Assembly (NCBI RefSeq): GCF_000189775.2
Contig: NC_015555.1
Location: 376,001-440,000 of the forward strand
DNA: 64,000 nt
Direction of reading: 5' to 3'
Origin: Thermoanaerobacterium xylanolyticum LX-11
Lineage (GTDB): Bacteria; Bacillota; Thermoanaerobacteria; Thermoanaerobacterales; Thermoanaerobacteraceae
A model generated the notes under the pieces. The model had not been told where the DNA came from. It searched no databases and worked only from the letters and a program-made list of their open reading frames with translations. Positions 54,033 to 63,554 of the stretch are shown here, piece by piece. Positions within the stretch are counted from its first letter, which is position 1. Each line of letters begins with the position of its first letter. Both the position numbers and the translations under genes were made by a program.

Positions 54033-54617
54033 TGTAAGAAAGGATACGTTTTTATGAGCGAAAAGGTAAAAAAGATCGTAATGGATTTTATTTGGATCAC
54101 AATAGGAACACTTTTACTTACTTTATCACTTGATTTATTTTTGATACCAAATCAAATTGCTCCTGGTGGTGTAAGCGGTCTTGCCATCGTTTTAAATTAT
54201 ATTTTTAAGTGGCCTGTTGGAGCCGTTACACTTCTTATAAACATTCCTCTTTTTTTAATATCGATTAAAGTTTTAGGTTCGGTCTTTGGAGCTAAGACGC
54301 TGTACTCAACGTTGCTTCTTGGTGTTTCAATTGACGCACTATCATTTTTAAAGCCTATGACGCATAATCCAATGTTGGCGGCTGTCTACGGCGGCCTTAT
54401 AATGGGTTTGGGATTGGGGATTGTTATAAAGTACGGTGCTACGACAGGTGGCACTGACCTTGCGGCAATGACACTTCACAAGTACACAGAGATTTCGCAT
54501 TTAAAAAATTATAGAGTGATAAACACGTTGATTTATATAATTTAACTAAGAGCAGCTAGAAATATGTGATTTTCCGTTTTTTACTGGAAATTGAAAGAAA
54601 AAAATTTGCAAAATAAA

Positions 54618-54667
54618 AGCATCCTTTCTATAATATGTTTTGCGAAAACCTAAATAGAAAGGATGCT
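54618..54667 (+). promoter_or_regulatory. hairpin covering the transposase ribosome-binding site
   Basis: AGCATCCTTTCTAT (54618-54631) is the exact complement of ATAGAAAGGATGCT (54654-54667), which contains the AGAAAGGA site before ATG 54674. Confidence 0.7.
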
Positions 54668-54673
54668 GATAAA

Positions 54674-55926
54674 ATGAACAAAAGTTATTTAAAACAAATG
54701 CTTATTTACTTCTCTAAGATATACCATCTTGGAGAAAAAATCAATACCCTAAAAGATAAAAGAGCAAAATCTTCAGTAAAAATTTCAACAGTTACCTTTG
54801 TAGTATTATTTGGATTTATGCTTCAAATAAGGAGTTTTAATAGGTTGGAACATTGGCTTAAAAAAGGTAAATTTAAAAAAGTATTACCTAAAAAGACTAA
54901 AATTCCTCGTATTGACACTATTAGGCGTGTTTTAAGCAATTTTGATTTAGATGGCTTAAATGAACTTAATAATAGTATAATCAAGACAAGTACAAAAAAT
55001 AAGGTTTTTAGAAAAGGAACTATAGATGGACTAAAAGTTGTTGCAATAGATGGTGTAGAGTTATTTGAAAGCACTAATAAGTGCTGTGATAATTGTCTTA
55101 CACGAGTCCAAAAGGACGGGATTACTCATTACTTTCATAGGTCAGTAATATGTGCATCTGTAGGTTCTGATCCACATCTTATCATAGGTCAGGAAATGCT
55201 TGAACCAAAAGAGATGCTTCAGATAAAGACGAAGGAGAAATCACAGCAGGCAAGCGTCTAATTAGAAAATTGCATAAAGAATTTCATCATTTTGCAGACA
55301 TTATAGTAGCTGATGCATTATATTGCAAATCTACTTGGATTAAAGAAGTATTATCAATAGGGATGGATGCAGTAGTAAGGGTTAAAGATGAAAGACTTAA
55401 TATAGTTAAGGATGCACTTGGTTTATTCAAGTGTCGAGAAGCAGATAAAGAATGGACTGTTAAGAAAAAAAGTAACAATTATATTAAAATAAAGGCCTGG
55501 GACGAAGACAATTTTCAAATGCCTAATTCCGACATAGAAGTAAGGTTTATAAAATTTATAGAGGAGATACATAGCTCAAGCAAAGTAGAAACAAAAGAAT
55601 CATGGATAATAACTACCTCTAAAGTTACTTCAGTAGAAACTTTATGGAAAATAATACATAAAAGATGGGAAATTGAAAACAATGCTTTTCATCAATTAAA
55701 AACAGAATGGCACTTAAATCACTGTTTTATGCACAGTCCTGAGGGTGTAGAAACTGTGTTAATGTTTATAATAATAGCATTTAATTTGATGCAATTATAT
55801 TTCTTCAGGTGTATAAGAAATTTTAGGGAAAAGCATATGCTTCAAATAGATATTATTGAAGATATAAAAGATGAGATATTTATCATAGAAACTGGATGGA
55901 GTAATCCACTGTTTGTGAAGACATAA
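54674..55926 (+). pseudogene. frameshifted DDE transposase (IS4-superfamily-like)
   Basis: The first frame runs from ATG 54674 to a stop at 55261 and includes VVAIDGVELFEST. The second frame includes DEGEITAGKRLIRKLHKEFHHFADIIVADALYCKS and RWEIENNAFHQLKTEWHLNHCF, ending at 55926. Reading CAGATAAAGACG with one extra G (CAG GAT AAA GAC) would join the two, so a single-base deletion near 55224 is likely. The Asp-Asp-Glu layout (AIDG, VADALY, RWEIEN) fits a DDE_Tnp_1 protein of about 417 aa. Confidence 0.83.
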
Positions 55927-56516
55927 TTTGAAACAAAACTGGAAATTCATTATTAAAATTCATGGGGTAAGGGGAAAGTATAACTTTTTTAGCATCTAAA
56001 TGGATTTACTATTACCATATATTCAACTAGATGTAAAATATAAAAATTCTTGTAAAGATAAATTTTTTGCTGGAATTTTGATGCGAAATCTCTGACAAGT
56101 ACATACCTTTTTTGACAGTTGGCAGGATTTTGCTTATCATAGATTTTATAATAATTGCATTAGCGGGAATCGAGTTTAGTCCAGAGCTTGCTTTATATGC
56201 ATTAGCGACAGAATTTATCGCGATAAAGGTCATAGATGTCATTCAAGAAGGAACCGATTACGAAAGAATTGCTATAATTATCTCAGATAAATACGAGGAA
56301 ATAAGCCATTCTATACTGTACGATATGGATAGGGGCGTTACGGAGTTAAAAGGTGTTGGGGGATATTCTAAACAGGAAAAAAACGTTTTGCTTGTGGTTG
56401 TAAATAGAAGTGAAGTAACTACATTAAGAAATGTGGTCAAAAAAATAGATCCAAAAGCTTTTGTGATTTTGTCTACAGCCCATGAGGTTTTAGGTGAGGG
56501 ATTTAGAAACATGTAA

Positions 56517-56551
56517 GAAGGACATGGTTAGGTTATGCCATGTCCTTTAAT
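56517..56551. terminator. bidirectional terminator, yitT remnant / DUF2148 gene
   Basis: AAGGACATGG/CCATGTCCTT, 10 bp with a 10-nt loop, between convergent genes. Confidence 0.85.
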
Positions 56552-57067
56552 TTATCTATCAAAATATATGTTTTTCCCCGTGGCTGACAATGGTATGCCT
56601 ACTACGATTTCACCATCTATAAGATTTAATCTTTTTGCGCTTATGCCGATCCTGTACATTATACGGTTGTCTACGTTTAGCATGCTGGCAGTCTTTACTG
56701 CAGATCCTATTGCAATGCCCAGATCGATAAGCCTCCAAGCGCACATAGGTCCGTCAAATTCTGTTCCATTTTTAAAATCTGGCAGTTCGTCACACTTGTT
56801 GTATCCGCAAGCTCCACAGTTTAAACCAGCTTTTTTAGGTTTGTTAAGAGAAACAAGCAGTACGGCTCCAGATCTTTCGACATTTTTGCCATCCCTATCG
56901 AAATTTTTCTTTCCAGATTCTATTCCGTATTTAACCATATCTTCATTAAGCCTTTTTAAATCGTCTCCGGTTATGACTTTTGTCTCTATAAAGTCTTGAC
57001 CGGATGCTTTTGGTGCTGTTCTTGCAGACAAAGCCATGAGTTCTGCTGTTAATTCGATAACATTCAT
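56552..57067 (-). CDS. DUF2148 ferredoxin-like domain protein
   Basis: A 171-aa protein with the cluster motif CGACGYNKCDE near residue 84 and CAWRLIDLGIAIGSAVKTAS near 109. Start ATG 57067 follows GGAGGGATTTCA. DUF2148 proteins are found in anaerobes and are expected to carry an iron-sulfur cluster. No activity is known. Confidence 0.88.
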   Translation of the reverse strand: MNVIELTAELMALSARTAPKASGQDFIETKVITGDDLKRLNEDMVKYGIESGKKNFDRDGKNVERSGAVLLVSLNKPKKAGLNCGACGYNKCDELPDFKNGTEFDGPMCAWRLIDLGIAIGSAVKTASMLNVDNRIMYRIGISAKRLNLIDGEIVVGIPLSATGKNIYFDR

Positions 57068-57297
57068 TGAAATCCCTCCATTTATATTTATCACAACAAT
57101 ATTATATTACTATTTTCTTGTCATACAAAATCATGCGGCGCAATGTTTTAGTATATATAAAATTTTTAGTTGGCATATAAAGTGCTCTTTTATAAGACAA
57201 TATTAGTATCCAATTAAGAACTATATTGAATGTATATACTTAGTGTAAAATTTTTTTAGGTGAAAAAGCAGGAAAATAGCGATGAAATGTAGAAATA

Positions 57298-57354
57298 AGA
57301 CCTCACCATCCTCCCAAAAGGATGAGTTAGAAAATAAATAGGAAGGTGAGGTCT
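57298..57354 (+). promoter_or_regulatory. hairpin covering the ISLre2 transposase ribosome-binding site
   Basis: AAGACCTCACCATCCT at the left tip of the IS pairs at 15 of 16 positions with AGGAAGGTGAGGTCTT, which contains the ribosome-binding site and ends at the ATG. The terminal repeat itself is the anti-Shine-Dalgarno arm. Confidence 0.75.
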
Positions 57355-57355
57355 T

Positions 57356-58765
57356 ATGAAAATAATTCAACATACACTTCAAAAATTCCTGCTTGTTGTA
57401 GAAAAAATTATTGGATTACTTGATGGAAAATATACCTATTTGGAATTTGAAGAAGAACTTAAAAAAATTCTAAATGAATTAGGAAAAGAGATTTGTGCAG
57501 ATGTACTTCATGAACTTGATCAAAGCATATATAAAGATAAATACAAAAGGAAAAACTGGGTGGTAGTCCAAAAAGATTGTGAAAGGACAATAACAACTGC
57601 ATTTGGAGATATCACATACAAAAGACGATACTATAAAAACAAAGAAACAGGAGAGAAGGCATATCTCGTAGATAAAGCTGCTGGCATCCAAAAATATGAA
57701 AGAATAGATGCTGAGCTTAAAGCTGATATAACGGATCTTTCTACAATACTCTCATATCAAAAAACCACTCAGGAACTTAAAAGAAATGGAGCTAACTGCA
57801 ATGTAAGCCGGCAAACAGTAATGAACACATTAAGAAAAATAGACAACCTTCAAACATATGAAAAGCCAAAGACTAAAAAAGAAATAGAAACTTTATACAT
57901 AGAAGCTGATGAAGACCATATACATCTTCAAAACGGCAAACCAGACATTGTAAAATTAATATACGTACACGAAGGAAAACAAACAATAACAAAAGGCAGA
58001 AATGAACTAAAAAATGCCGTATACTTTTCAGGTGTATACGAAGGAGAAAAAGTAGAAGAGTTATGGAAAGAAGTATGGGAGTACATTGTAAACACATATA
58101 ACGAAGACAAAATAAAACGCATATACGTATCTGGAGATGGAGCAGAATGGATAAAATTCGGAGTAAAATATCTGCCTAATGCCGTATACGTATTAGACCT
58201 ATTTCATCTACAAAAATACATAACAGCTGCAATAAAAGAAGATAAAAAAACAAAGAGAGAATTATGGAAAGCCATATTTAAAGCAGACAAACAAAAAGTC
58301 AATGAGCTTTTAACACAAAAATACAAAGAACTAGAATTAAACGGAACAGAAAATCCCGTAATGAAGTGCCAAACCTATATAAATAACAATTGGGATGGAA
58401 TAAATTCATACAGCCTTTACAAAAAAGAAATAACAGGATGCAGTGCAGAAAGTCATGTAAGTCATGTACTTTCAGAGAGGCTATCAAGCAGACCAATTTC
58501 ATGGAGCAAGGTTGGGGCTCACAAAATGGCAAAATTAAGAGCAATAAAAGCAAGCGGTATATCACTGAAAGATGTCGTATTAAAACAGCAATATGAAAGC
58601 TTAAAGCCAATAGAAATACCAAAGCAAACAGTGTATAAAGCGAAACAACAACTAAAGAAAATAAGATCAACTTATGAAAACATAATAAGCTTGCCAATAT
58701 TGCAAAATAAAAAAACATTAACAAGTCAGGCTATAAAATCATTACTATTGAGAAATGCCATTTAA
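57356..58765 (+). CDS. ISLre2-family (UPF0236) transposase
   Basis: A 469-aa protein of the UPF0236/ISLre2 group. It has TAFGDITYKRRYYKNKETGEKAYLVDKAAGI near residue 85, the predicted catalytic EADEDHIHLQ near 184, VSGDGAEWIKFG near 259, and LDLFHLQKYI near 281. SAESHVSHVLSERLSSRPISWSK near 366 is a family hallmark. The gene is complete. Translation may be limited by a hairpin over its start. Confidence 0.92.
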   Translation: MKIIQHTLQKFLLVVEKIIGLLDGKYTYLEFEEELKKILNELGKEICADVLHELDQSIYKDKYKRKNWVVVQKDCERTITTAFGDITYKRRYYKNKETGEKAYLVDKAAGIQKYERIDAELKADITDLSTILSYQKTTQELKRNGANCNVSRQTVMNTLRKIDNLQTYEKPKTKKEIETLYIEADEDHIHLQNGKPDIVKLIYVHEGKQTITKGRNELKNAVYFSGVYEGEKVEELWKEVWEYIVNTYNEDKIKRIYVSGDGAEWIKFGVKYLPNAVYVLDLFHLQKYITAAIKEDKKTKRELWKAIFKADKQKVNELLTQKYKELELNGTENPVMKCQTYINNNWDGINSYSLYKKEITGCSAESHVSHVLSERLSSRPISWSKVGAHKMAKLRAIKASGISLKDVVLKQQYESLKPIEIPKQTVYKAKQQLKKIRSTYENIISLPILQNKKTLTSQAIKSLLLRNAI

Positions 58766-59073
58766 AAGTATGCATATATATTGAAGATTGTAGTTTTAGT
58801 TATTATTATGGGGAGCTTATTTGGGTTACCTATCACATGTAAAATTCATGAATAAATAGCATTGATATACATGATGGCTTCTTTGAAGAGCGTGAGAATC
58901 TGAGAATGAGTGAGATATTAAAAGAAAATCAAAGATTATAGAGTGAGTGGCGATTTTATGCTATCAAGAAGTTAAGAGACTTCAACACTAAAAAACTTTT
59001 CTTAAAATCCAGCTATCAATACTCATCCTTAGAGTGATAGTGAGGTCTTTTTTTCAAAAAAACCTAAAAATAC

Positions 59074-59103
59074 TTGACACGATCGTATATACAGCATTAT
59101 AGA
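59074..59103 (+). promoter_or_regulatory. promoter of the nadABC operon
   Basis: TTGACA and TATAGA with 18-bp spacing, 24 bp beyond the ISLre2 end. A NiaR-type operator could not be identified by eye. The IS lies immediately upstream and may have replaced older regulatory DNA. Confidence 0.6.
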
Positions 59104-59158
59104 CAATAAACTATACAAGTGCTAAAATATTATTAAATTTATAAAAGGGGAAATACAA

Positions 59159-60067
59159 ATGGATAAAGACATTTTAAATAAAATAGACAAGCTTAAGAAA
59201 GAGCGAAATGCAGTTATATTAAGTCACTTTTATCAAAGACCAGAGATTCAAGATATTGCTGATTTCATTGGAGATTCACTGGAATTATCCAGGAAAGCGG
59301 CGGAGACGGATGCAGATGTAGTCGTATTTTGCGGTGTCCACTTTATGGCTGAAACCGCCAGCATACTGTCACCTGATAAGATGGTGCTTCTTCCAAATAT
59401 AGGTGCAGGCTGCCCTATGGCCGAAATGGCTGACTATGATGGACTTTTAAGGCTAAAAGAACAACATCCAGATGCTTATGTGGTAAGCTATGTCAACACT
59501 ACTGCAGAAGTAAAAACGTTAAGCGACATATGCTGTACATCTGCCAATGCTGTAAAAGTAGTGAATACAATACCTAAGGAAAAAGAGATTATCTTTGTCC
59601 CAGATAAAAATTTAGGACATTACGTGGAAAAGATGACAGGAAGAAAGATGATAATTTGGCAAGGGTACTGCAATACCCACAATAAATTGTCAAAACTTGA
59701 AGTCCAATTGACGAAAGAAAAATATCCTGAAGCATTGGTATTAGCCCATCCGGAGTGCAGAGAAGATGTTTTGGATATTGCAGATGGGGTATTTTCTACA
59801 TCTGGCATTATAAAATTTGTAAAAGACAGCAATGCCAGTGAATTTATAATATGCACAGAAGATGGCATACTACATCAATTGCAGAAGAAATATCCTGATA
59901 AAAAATTCATACTTCCTTCTAACAAGCTGGTATGTCCAAACATGAAGAAGACGAAAATTGAAGATGTTTTGTATAGCCTTGAGAATTTGCGGTCAGAGGT
60001 AAAAGTCCCTGACGATATTAGACAAAAAGCTGTTATTCCAATTAGAAGGATGTTAGATGTAAAATGA
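59159..60067 (+). CDS. nadA: quinolinate synthase
   Basis: A 302-aa NadA that condenses iminoaspartate and dihydroxyacetone phosphate to quinolinate using a 4Fe-4S cluster. It has ILSHFYQRPEIQDIADFIGDSLELS near residue 20, CGVHFMAETASILSP near 59, GCPMAEM near 83, YVNTTAEVK near 111, LAHPECREDVLDIAD near 195, and NKLVCPNMKKT near 257. The three cluster Cys lie in GCPM, the CCTSAN region or PEC, and VCPNM. RBS AAAAGGGGAAA. Its stop overlaps nadB (ATGA). Confidence 0.96.
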   Translation: MDKDILNKIDKLKKERNAVILSHFYQRPEIQDIADFIGDSLELSRKAAETDADVVVFCGVHFMAETASILSPDKMVLLPNIGAGCPMAEMADYDGLLRLKEQHPDAYVVSYVNTTAEVKTLSDICCTSANAVKVVNTIPKEKEIIFVPDKNLGHYVEKMTGRKMIIWQGYCNTHNKLSKLEVQLTKEKYPEALVLAHPECREDVLDIADGVFSTSGIIKFVKDSNASEFIICTEDGILHQLQKKYPDKKFILPSNKLVCPNMKKTKIEDVLYSLENLRSEVKVPDDIRQKAVIPIRRMLDVK

Positions 60068-61668
60068 GCTACAGCGTAAATTTTGATTCTAATAAAGTAG
60101 AAAGTTACACGAGCGATTATGTAATAGTTGGCAGTGGCATAGCTGGTCTTAATGCGGCTTATTTGGCAAAGAATTATGGAGAAGTTTTTTTGTTGACCAA
60201 AGATAGACTTTCCCATTCAAGTTCATCATTGGCACAGGGCGGTATAGCCTGTGTAATATCTCAAGTAGATAGCTTTGAGTCCCACATAAAAGATACGATT
60301 TATGCAGGTGCAGGATTATGCGACAGAGAAGCTGTGGAAGTCTTAGTTAAAGAGGCGCCATCTAATATCAAGCGCCTTATCAATTTAGGCGTTAAGTTTG
60401 ATAAAAGGGATGGTGAACTTGAGCTTGGAAGGGAAGGAGCACATTCTTCCAATAGGATAATACATGCAGGAGATTACACTGGTAGAGAAATAATAAATGG
60501 ACTTATATCTGTTTTAGATGGTGTTAAAATTTTTGAAGGTACTTTAGTGCTTGATTTGCTTGTAGAAGATAATATTGTGAAGGGTGTTTTGGCAAAGAAC
60601 TTGATTTCAGATCAATTTTTTATCGTGTGGGCAAAAGTGGTTATACTGGCAACAGGAGGTGCCGGAAATCTTTTTTTAAATACAACAAACCCTGACACAT
60701 CAACGGGTGATGGCATATCACTTGCAGCAAGACAAGGTGCAGTGTTGAAAGATATGGAATTTATGCAGTTTCATCCGACTGCACTGCATGGCAAGGATGG
60801 GGAAAGGTTTCTTATTACTGAAGCTATAAGAGGTGAAGGCGGCATACTTAGAAACGAAAAAGGTGTAAGGTTTATGCCGTTTTATCATGAGTTAAATGAA
60901 CTTGCGCCACGGGATGTAGTATCAAGAGCAATTTTAGGCGAAATAAGTAAGAGCAAAATAGATTATGTTTACTTGGATGTTTCAAATATAGACAAAAGTT
61001 TATTTAAGAGGCGCTTTCCTTCTATATTTGAAAAAATTGAAAAAATGGGTATTGACATTGAAAAAGATTATATACCCGTATCACCTGCTGCACATTATTA
61101 CATGGGTGGAATTGCTACAGATCTAAACGGAGAAACTACTATAAAAGGGCTTTACGCTTGTGGAGAATGTGCATGTACTGGCGTACAAGGAGCTAATAGG
61201 CTTGCCAGCAATTCATTGTTGGAAGGTTTGGTTTTTTCTACAAGGGCTGTAAATAATTCAAAAAAATATTTAAACAATAAGATTGCACCTTCTCATTTTT
61301 ACAATTATGATAAGATTTATATGGAAATAGATGTAAATAAACTGAGGCATAAGCTGCAGCATCTTATGGAGGCGAATGTTGGCATTATAAGAAGTGAAAG
61401 CAGCTTAAAAACAATGCTCAATTGGCTAAAACTTCATGAAGATATACTTTACATGAATGCAGATGATAGGGCGAAAAGCGAACTTTTAAGTTTATACATT
61501 TTAAGCAAGTACATGACAATATCTGCTCTTTTAAGAAAGGAAAGCAGAGGAAGTCATTTTAGAACTGATTATCCGGAAAAAAATGAAATGTACAGAAGAC
61601 ATATATTGATAAAAGGAGATGAAATTTACTTTGATGGACAGGATGATAGCACAAAGATTGATAGATAA
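60064..61668 (+). CDS. nadB: L-aspartate oxidase
   Basis: A 534-aa FAD enzyme making iminoaspartate for NadA. FAD motif VGSGIAGLNAAYLA is near residue 22. Active-site and FAD parts include SSSLAQGGIACV near 53, ATGGAGN near 197, EFMQFHPTALHG near 232, PRDVVSRAI near 280, PAAHYYMGGI near 342, and CACTGVQGANRLASNSLLEGL near 370. Start is coupled to nadA by a 4-nt overlap. In anaerobes fumarate can serve as electron acceptor. Confidence 0.96.
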   Translation: MSYSVNFDSNKVESYTSDYVIVGSGIAGLNAAYLAKNYGEVFLLTKDRLSHSSSSLAQGGIACVISQVDSFESHIKDTIYAGAGLCDREAVEVLVKEAPSNIKRLINLGVKFDKRDGELELGREGAHSSNRIIHAGDYTGREIINGLISVLDGVKIFEGTLVLDLLVEDNIVKGVLAKNLISDQFFIVWAKVVILATGGAGNLFLNTTNPDTSTGDGISLAARQGAVLKDMEFMQFHPTALHGKDGERFLITEAIRGEGGILRNEKGVRFMPFYHELNELAPRDVVSRAILGEISKSKIDYVYLDVSNIDKSLFKRRFPSIFEKIEKMGIDIEKDYIPVSPAAHYYMGGIATDLNGETTIKGLYACGECACTGVQGANRLASNSLLEGLVFSTRAVNNSKKYLNNKIAPSHFYNYDKIYMEIDVNKLRHKLQHLMEANVGIIRSESSLKTMLNWLKLHEDILYMNADDRAKSELLSLYILSKYMTISALLRKESRGSHFRTDYPEKNEMYRRHILIKGDEIYFDGQDDSTKIDR

Positions 61669-62461
61669 TTACATTTTAGAAGATTTAACATGGGGCGACA
61701 TTACTACAGATTTGCTTATAGCTAAAGGTGCAAAAGCAAAAGGATATTTATACGCAAAGGCTGACGGTATAATAGCTGGTATTGATGTTTTTTTGATGGT
61801 TTTTAATGCTTTTGATAAAGATATAGAGCATGTAAAGTATTTTAAAGATGGTGATGCTGTTAAAAAAGGTGATTTGATATTAGAAACTTATGGTGAACTG
61901 AATTCTTGCCTTAAGGCAGAACGAGTCGCACTAAACCTTATGCAGAGGATGTCAGGAATAGCCACATACGTCAGGATGCTTAAGGACATAATAAGTGAAA
62001 CTAAGGCTCAATTGACAGATACGCGAAAAACGATGCCTGGCTTAAGGTATTTTGATAAATATGCAGTTTTGGTAGGCGGTGGTATTAACCATAGGTACAA
62101 TTTATCCGACGGAATTTTAATTAAAGATAATCACATAAAAGCAGTTGGAGGAATTAAAAACGCATTGACTATGATCAAAAATAGCGTTTCCCATACTAAG
62201 AAAATAGAAATAGAGGTGGAGACGATCCACGAGCTGAAAGAAGCGTTGAAATACGGGGCAGATATTATAATGCTTGATAACATGACTATTGGTATGATGA
62301 AGGAAGCTGTTGAAATAACTGATGGTAAAGCCATATTAGAGGCATCTGGAAATATTAACGAAGACAATATATTGCAAGTGGCTAAAACAGGTGTTGATAT
62401 TATATCAGTTGGTGCAATAACACATTCAGTAAAAGCACTTGATATAAGTTATGATTTATAA
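61634..62461 (+). CDS. nadC: nicotinate-nucleotide pyrophosphorylase
   Basis: A 275-aa NadC that converts quinolinate and PRPP to nicotinate mononucleotide. It has EDLTWGDITTDLL near residue 16, AERVALNLMQRMSGIATY near 96, DTRKTMPGLRYFDKYAVLVGGGINHRYNLSDG near 132, and EASGNINEDNI near 236. The start is uncertain: ATG 61619 touches the AGGAG site, while TTG 61631 and ATG 61634 have longer spacing; I chose ATG 61634. It overlaps the nadB 3' end by 35 nt. Confidence 0.93.
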   Translation: MDRMIAQRLIDNYILEDLTWGDITTDLLIAKGAKAKGYLYAKADGIIAGIDVFLMVFNAFDKDIEHVKYFKDGDAVKKGDLILETYGELNSCLKAERVALNLMQRMSGIATYVRMLKDIISETKAQLTDTRKTMPGLRYFDKYAVLVGGGINHRYNLSDGILIKDNHIKAVGGIKNALTMIKNSVSHTKKIEIEVETIHELKEALKYGADIIMLDNMTIGMMKEAVEITDGKAILEASGNINEDNILQVAKTGVDIISVGAITHSVKALDISYDL

Positions 62462-62498
62462 AATATGTTGAGTGGAACAATAACCATGAGGTGATATC

Positions 62499-63203
62499 AT
62501 GCAAAAATTTTGGGAAGGTTACGGCGACCTTACATTGACCTCATGGGTTTTAAGAGCTGTCACTGCTTACGTTTTACTTTTATTTCTTATAAAAATAATG
62601 GGGCAGAGGACTCTTTCTAATATGAAGATGAGCGATTTTGTCATATCTATAGCTTTTGGAAACATCATTGCTCATCAACTTTCTGACAGCAGTTTAGGTT
62701 TGAGAGGTCCTGTGATTACAAGTGTGACATTTGCTGTTTTGTACATTCTGTTTAATTTTTTGATGCTGAAATACACTAAATTAAGGAAAATGGTTGATTT
62801 GGATGTCATACCGCTTATATATGAAGGTGAAATAATAAAAAGCGGATTAAAAAAAGGCAAAATAGACTTAGATTTACTGATGACAGAGCTTAGACTCCAC
62901 AATGTTTTAAGCGTTAGAGATGTTCATGCGGCATATCTCGAAAGCAATGGGAAAATAAGCATAATAAAGAATGTAGACAATCAAAGTGTGACATTGAAGG
63001 ATCTGGACATAAGAAAGGCTCCTATACATGCTCCTATAGCTGTCATTGAAGATGGAATAGTGTTGCACAAGAATTTAGAGATGATTGGGAAAGACGAGAA
63101 ATGGCTTATAGAAAATTTGCACGCTTACAACATAACAAATTTTAAAGATGTTTTTCTTGCAGTGTATGAAGCAAATGATATACTATACGTTACAAAAAAA
63201 TAA
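62499..63203 (+). CDS. DUF421 (YetF-family) membrane protein
   Basis: A 234-aa protein with three N-terminal membrane helices (about residues 15-36, 48-65 and 70-90). The C-terminal cytoplasmic DUF421 domain has IMGQRTLSNMKMSDFVISIAFGNIIAH near 33, MTELRLHNVLSVRDVHAAYLESNGKISII near 125, and PIAVIEDGIVLHKNLEMIG near 174. YetF/YrbG-type proteins are linked to the envelope and stress and some are sporulation-controlled. RBS GAGGTGATATC. It is 37 nt downstream of nadC and may be cotranscribed. Confidence 0.92.
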   Translation: MQKFWEGYGDLTLTSWVLRAVTAYVLLLFLIKIMGQRTLSNMKMSDFVISIAFGNIIAHQLSDSSLGLRGPVITSVTFAVLYILFNFLMLKYTKLRKMVDLDVIPLIYEGEIIKSGLKKGKIDLDLLMTELRLHNVLSVRDVHAAYLESNGKISIIKNVDNQSVTLKDLDIRKAPIHAPIAVIEDGIVLHKNLEMIGKDEKWLIENLHAYNITNFKDVFLAVYEANDILYVTKK

Positions 63204-63226
63204 GGAGCACTCGCTCCTTATTTTTA
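63202..63226. terminator. terminator after the DUF421 gene
   Basis: AAGGAGC/GCTCCTT hairpin with a 5-nt loop followed by ATTTTT; it abuts the rubredoxin stop codon on the other strand. Confidence 0.8.
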
Positions 63227-63382
63227 TAGCTTCTCAAACTGATCCTTTCCTACACCACAATCAGGGCATACCCAATCATCTGGCAAATCTTCAAACTTAG
63301 TTCCTGGTGGTATATTTTGCGTTGGGTCGCCAACTTCTGGATCATATATGTACCCGCAAACTGTGCATTCCCATTTTTCCAT
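63224..63382 (-). CDS. rubredoxin
   Basis: A 52-aa protein read on the minus strand: [20 protein letters not shown], then the [16 protein letters not shown] segment and [11 protein letters not shown]. The two C-x2-C-G pairs (CTVCGY near residue 6, CPDCGV near 39) bind the single iron. It is an electron carrier for oxygen and peroxide detoxification in anaerobes. GAAAGGG lies upstream of ATG 63382. It is short enough to be missed by length filters. Confidence 0.96.
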   Translation of the reverse strand: MEKWECTVCGYIYDPEVGDPTQNIPPGTKFEDLPDDWVCPDCGVGKDQFEKL

Positions 63383-63554
63383 ATTTCTCAACCCTTTCTT
63401 TTTTTATCTATAACTATATTATATCAGCTAAGAATAGCCAAAATCAATATTGAAAATGATTTTATTCCATATTTTGCACAAGCATATCACAATTGGTATA
63501 AAATGGATTTGATTTGGCATATAATTTAATAAAAAAACGAAAGGTTGTTCAATA

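Larger units (their letters stand above)
54478..56103. mobile_element. insertion sequence with 9-bp target duplication inside yitT
   Basis: A 1608-bp element (54487-56094) bounded by inverted repeats starting CAGAGATTTCGCAT on the left and its exact complement ATGCGAAATCTCTG on the right. It is flanked by direct repeats ACAAGTACA (54478-54486 and 56095-56103). It carries one transposase gene, now frameshifted. The intact duplication shows a simple insertion. Confidence 0.93.
54054..56516 (+). pseudogene. YitT-family membrane protein gene split by an insertion sequence
   Basis: 54054-54486 encodes the N-terminal membrane part (WITIGTLLLTLSLDLFLIPNQIAPGGVSGLAI...GATTGGTDLAAMTLHKY). 56104-56516 encodes the rest (IPFLTVGRILLIIDF...DUF2179-type domain ending STAHEVLGEGFRNM). 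Joining the two pieces with one copy of the 9-bp duplication ACAAGTACA restores a single 281-aa frame of normal YitT length. RBS AGAAAGGATAC precedes ATG 54054. The N-terminal fragment runs into the IS and stops at 54545. The 56104 fragment has no start of its own. The gene is inactive unless the IS leaves. Confidence 0.93.
57297..59050. mobile_element. ISLre2-type insertion sequence
   Basis: About 1.75 kb bounded by inverted ends. Left: AAGACCTCACCATC then AAGGATGAGT (57298-57327). Right, reverse-complemented: AAGACCTCACTATC then AAGGATGAGT (59049-59021). It carries one intact transposase gene on the plus strand. Base composition is A-rich compared with neighbours. Target duplication was not clear. 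About 250 bp beyond the gene (58766-59020) hold no ORF. Confidence 0.85.
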
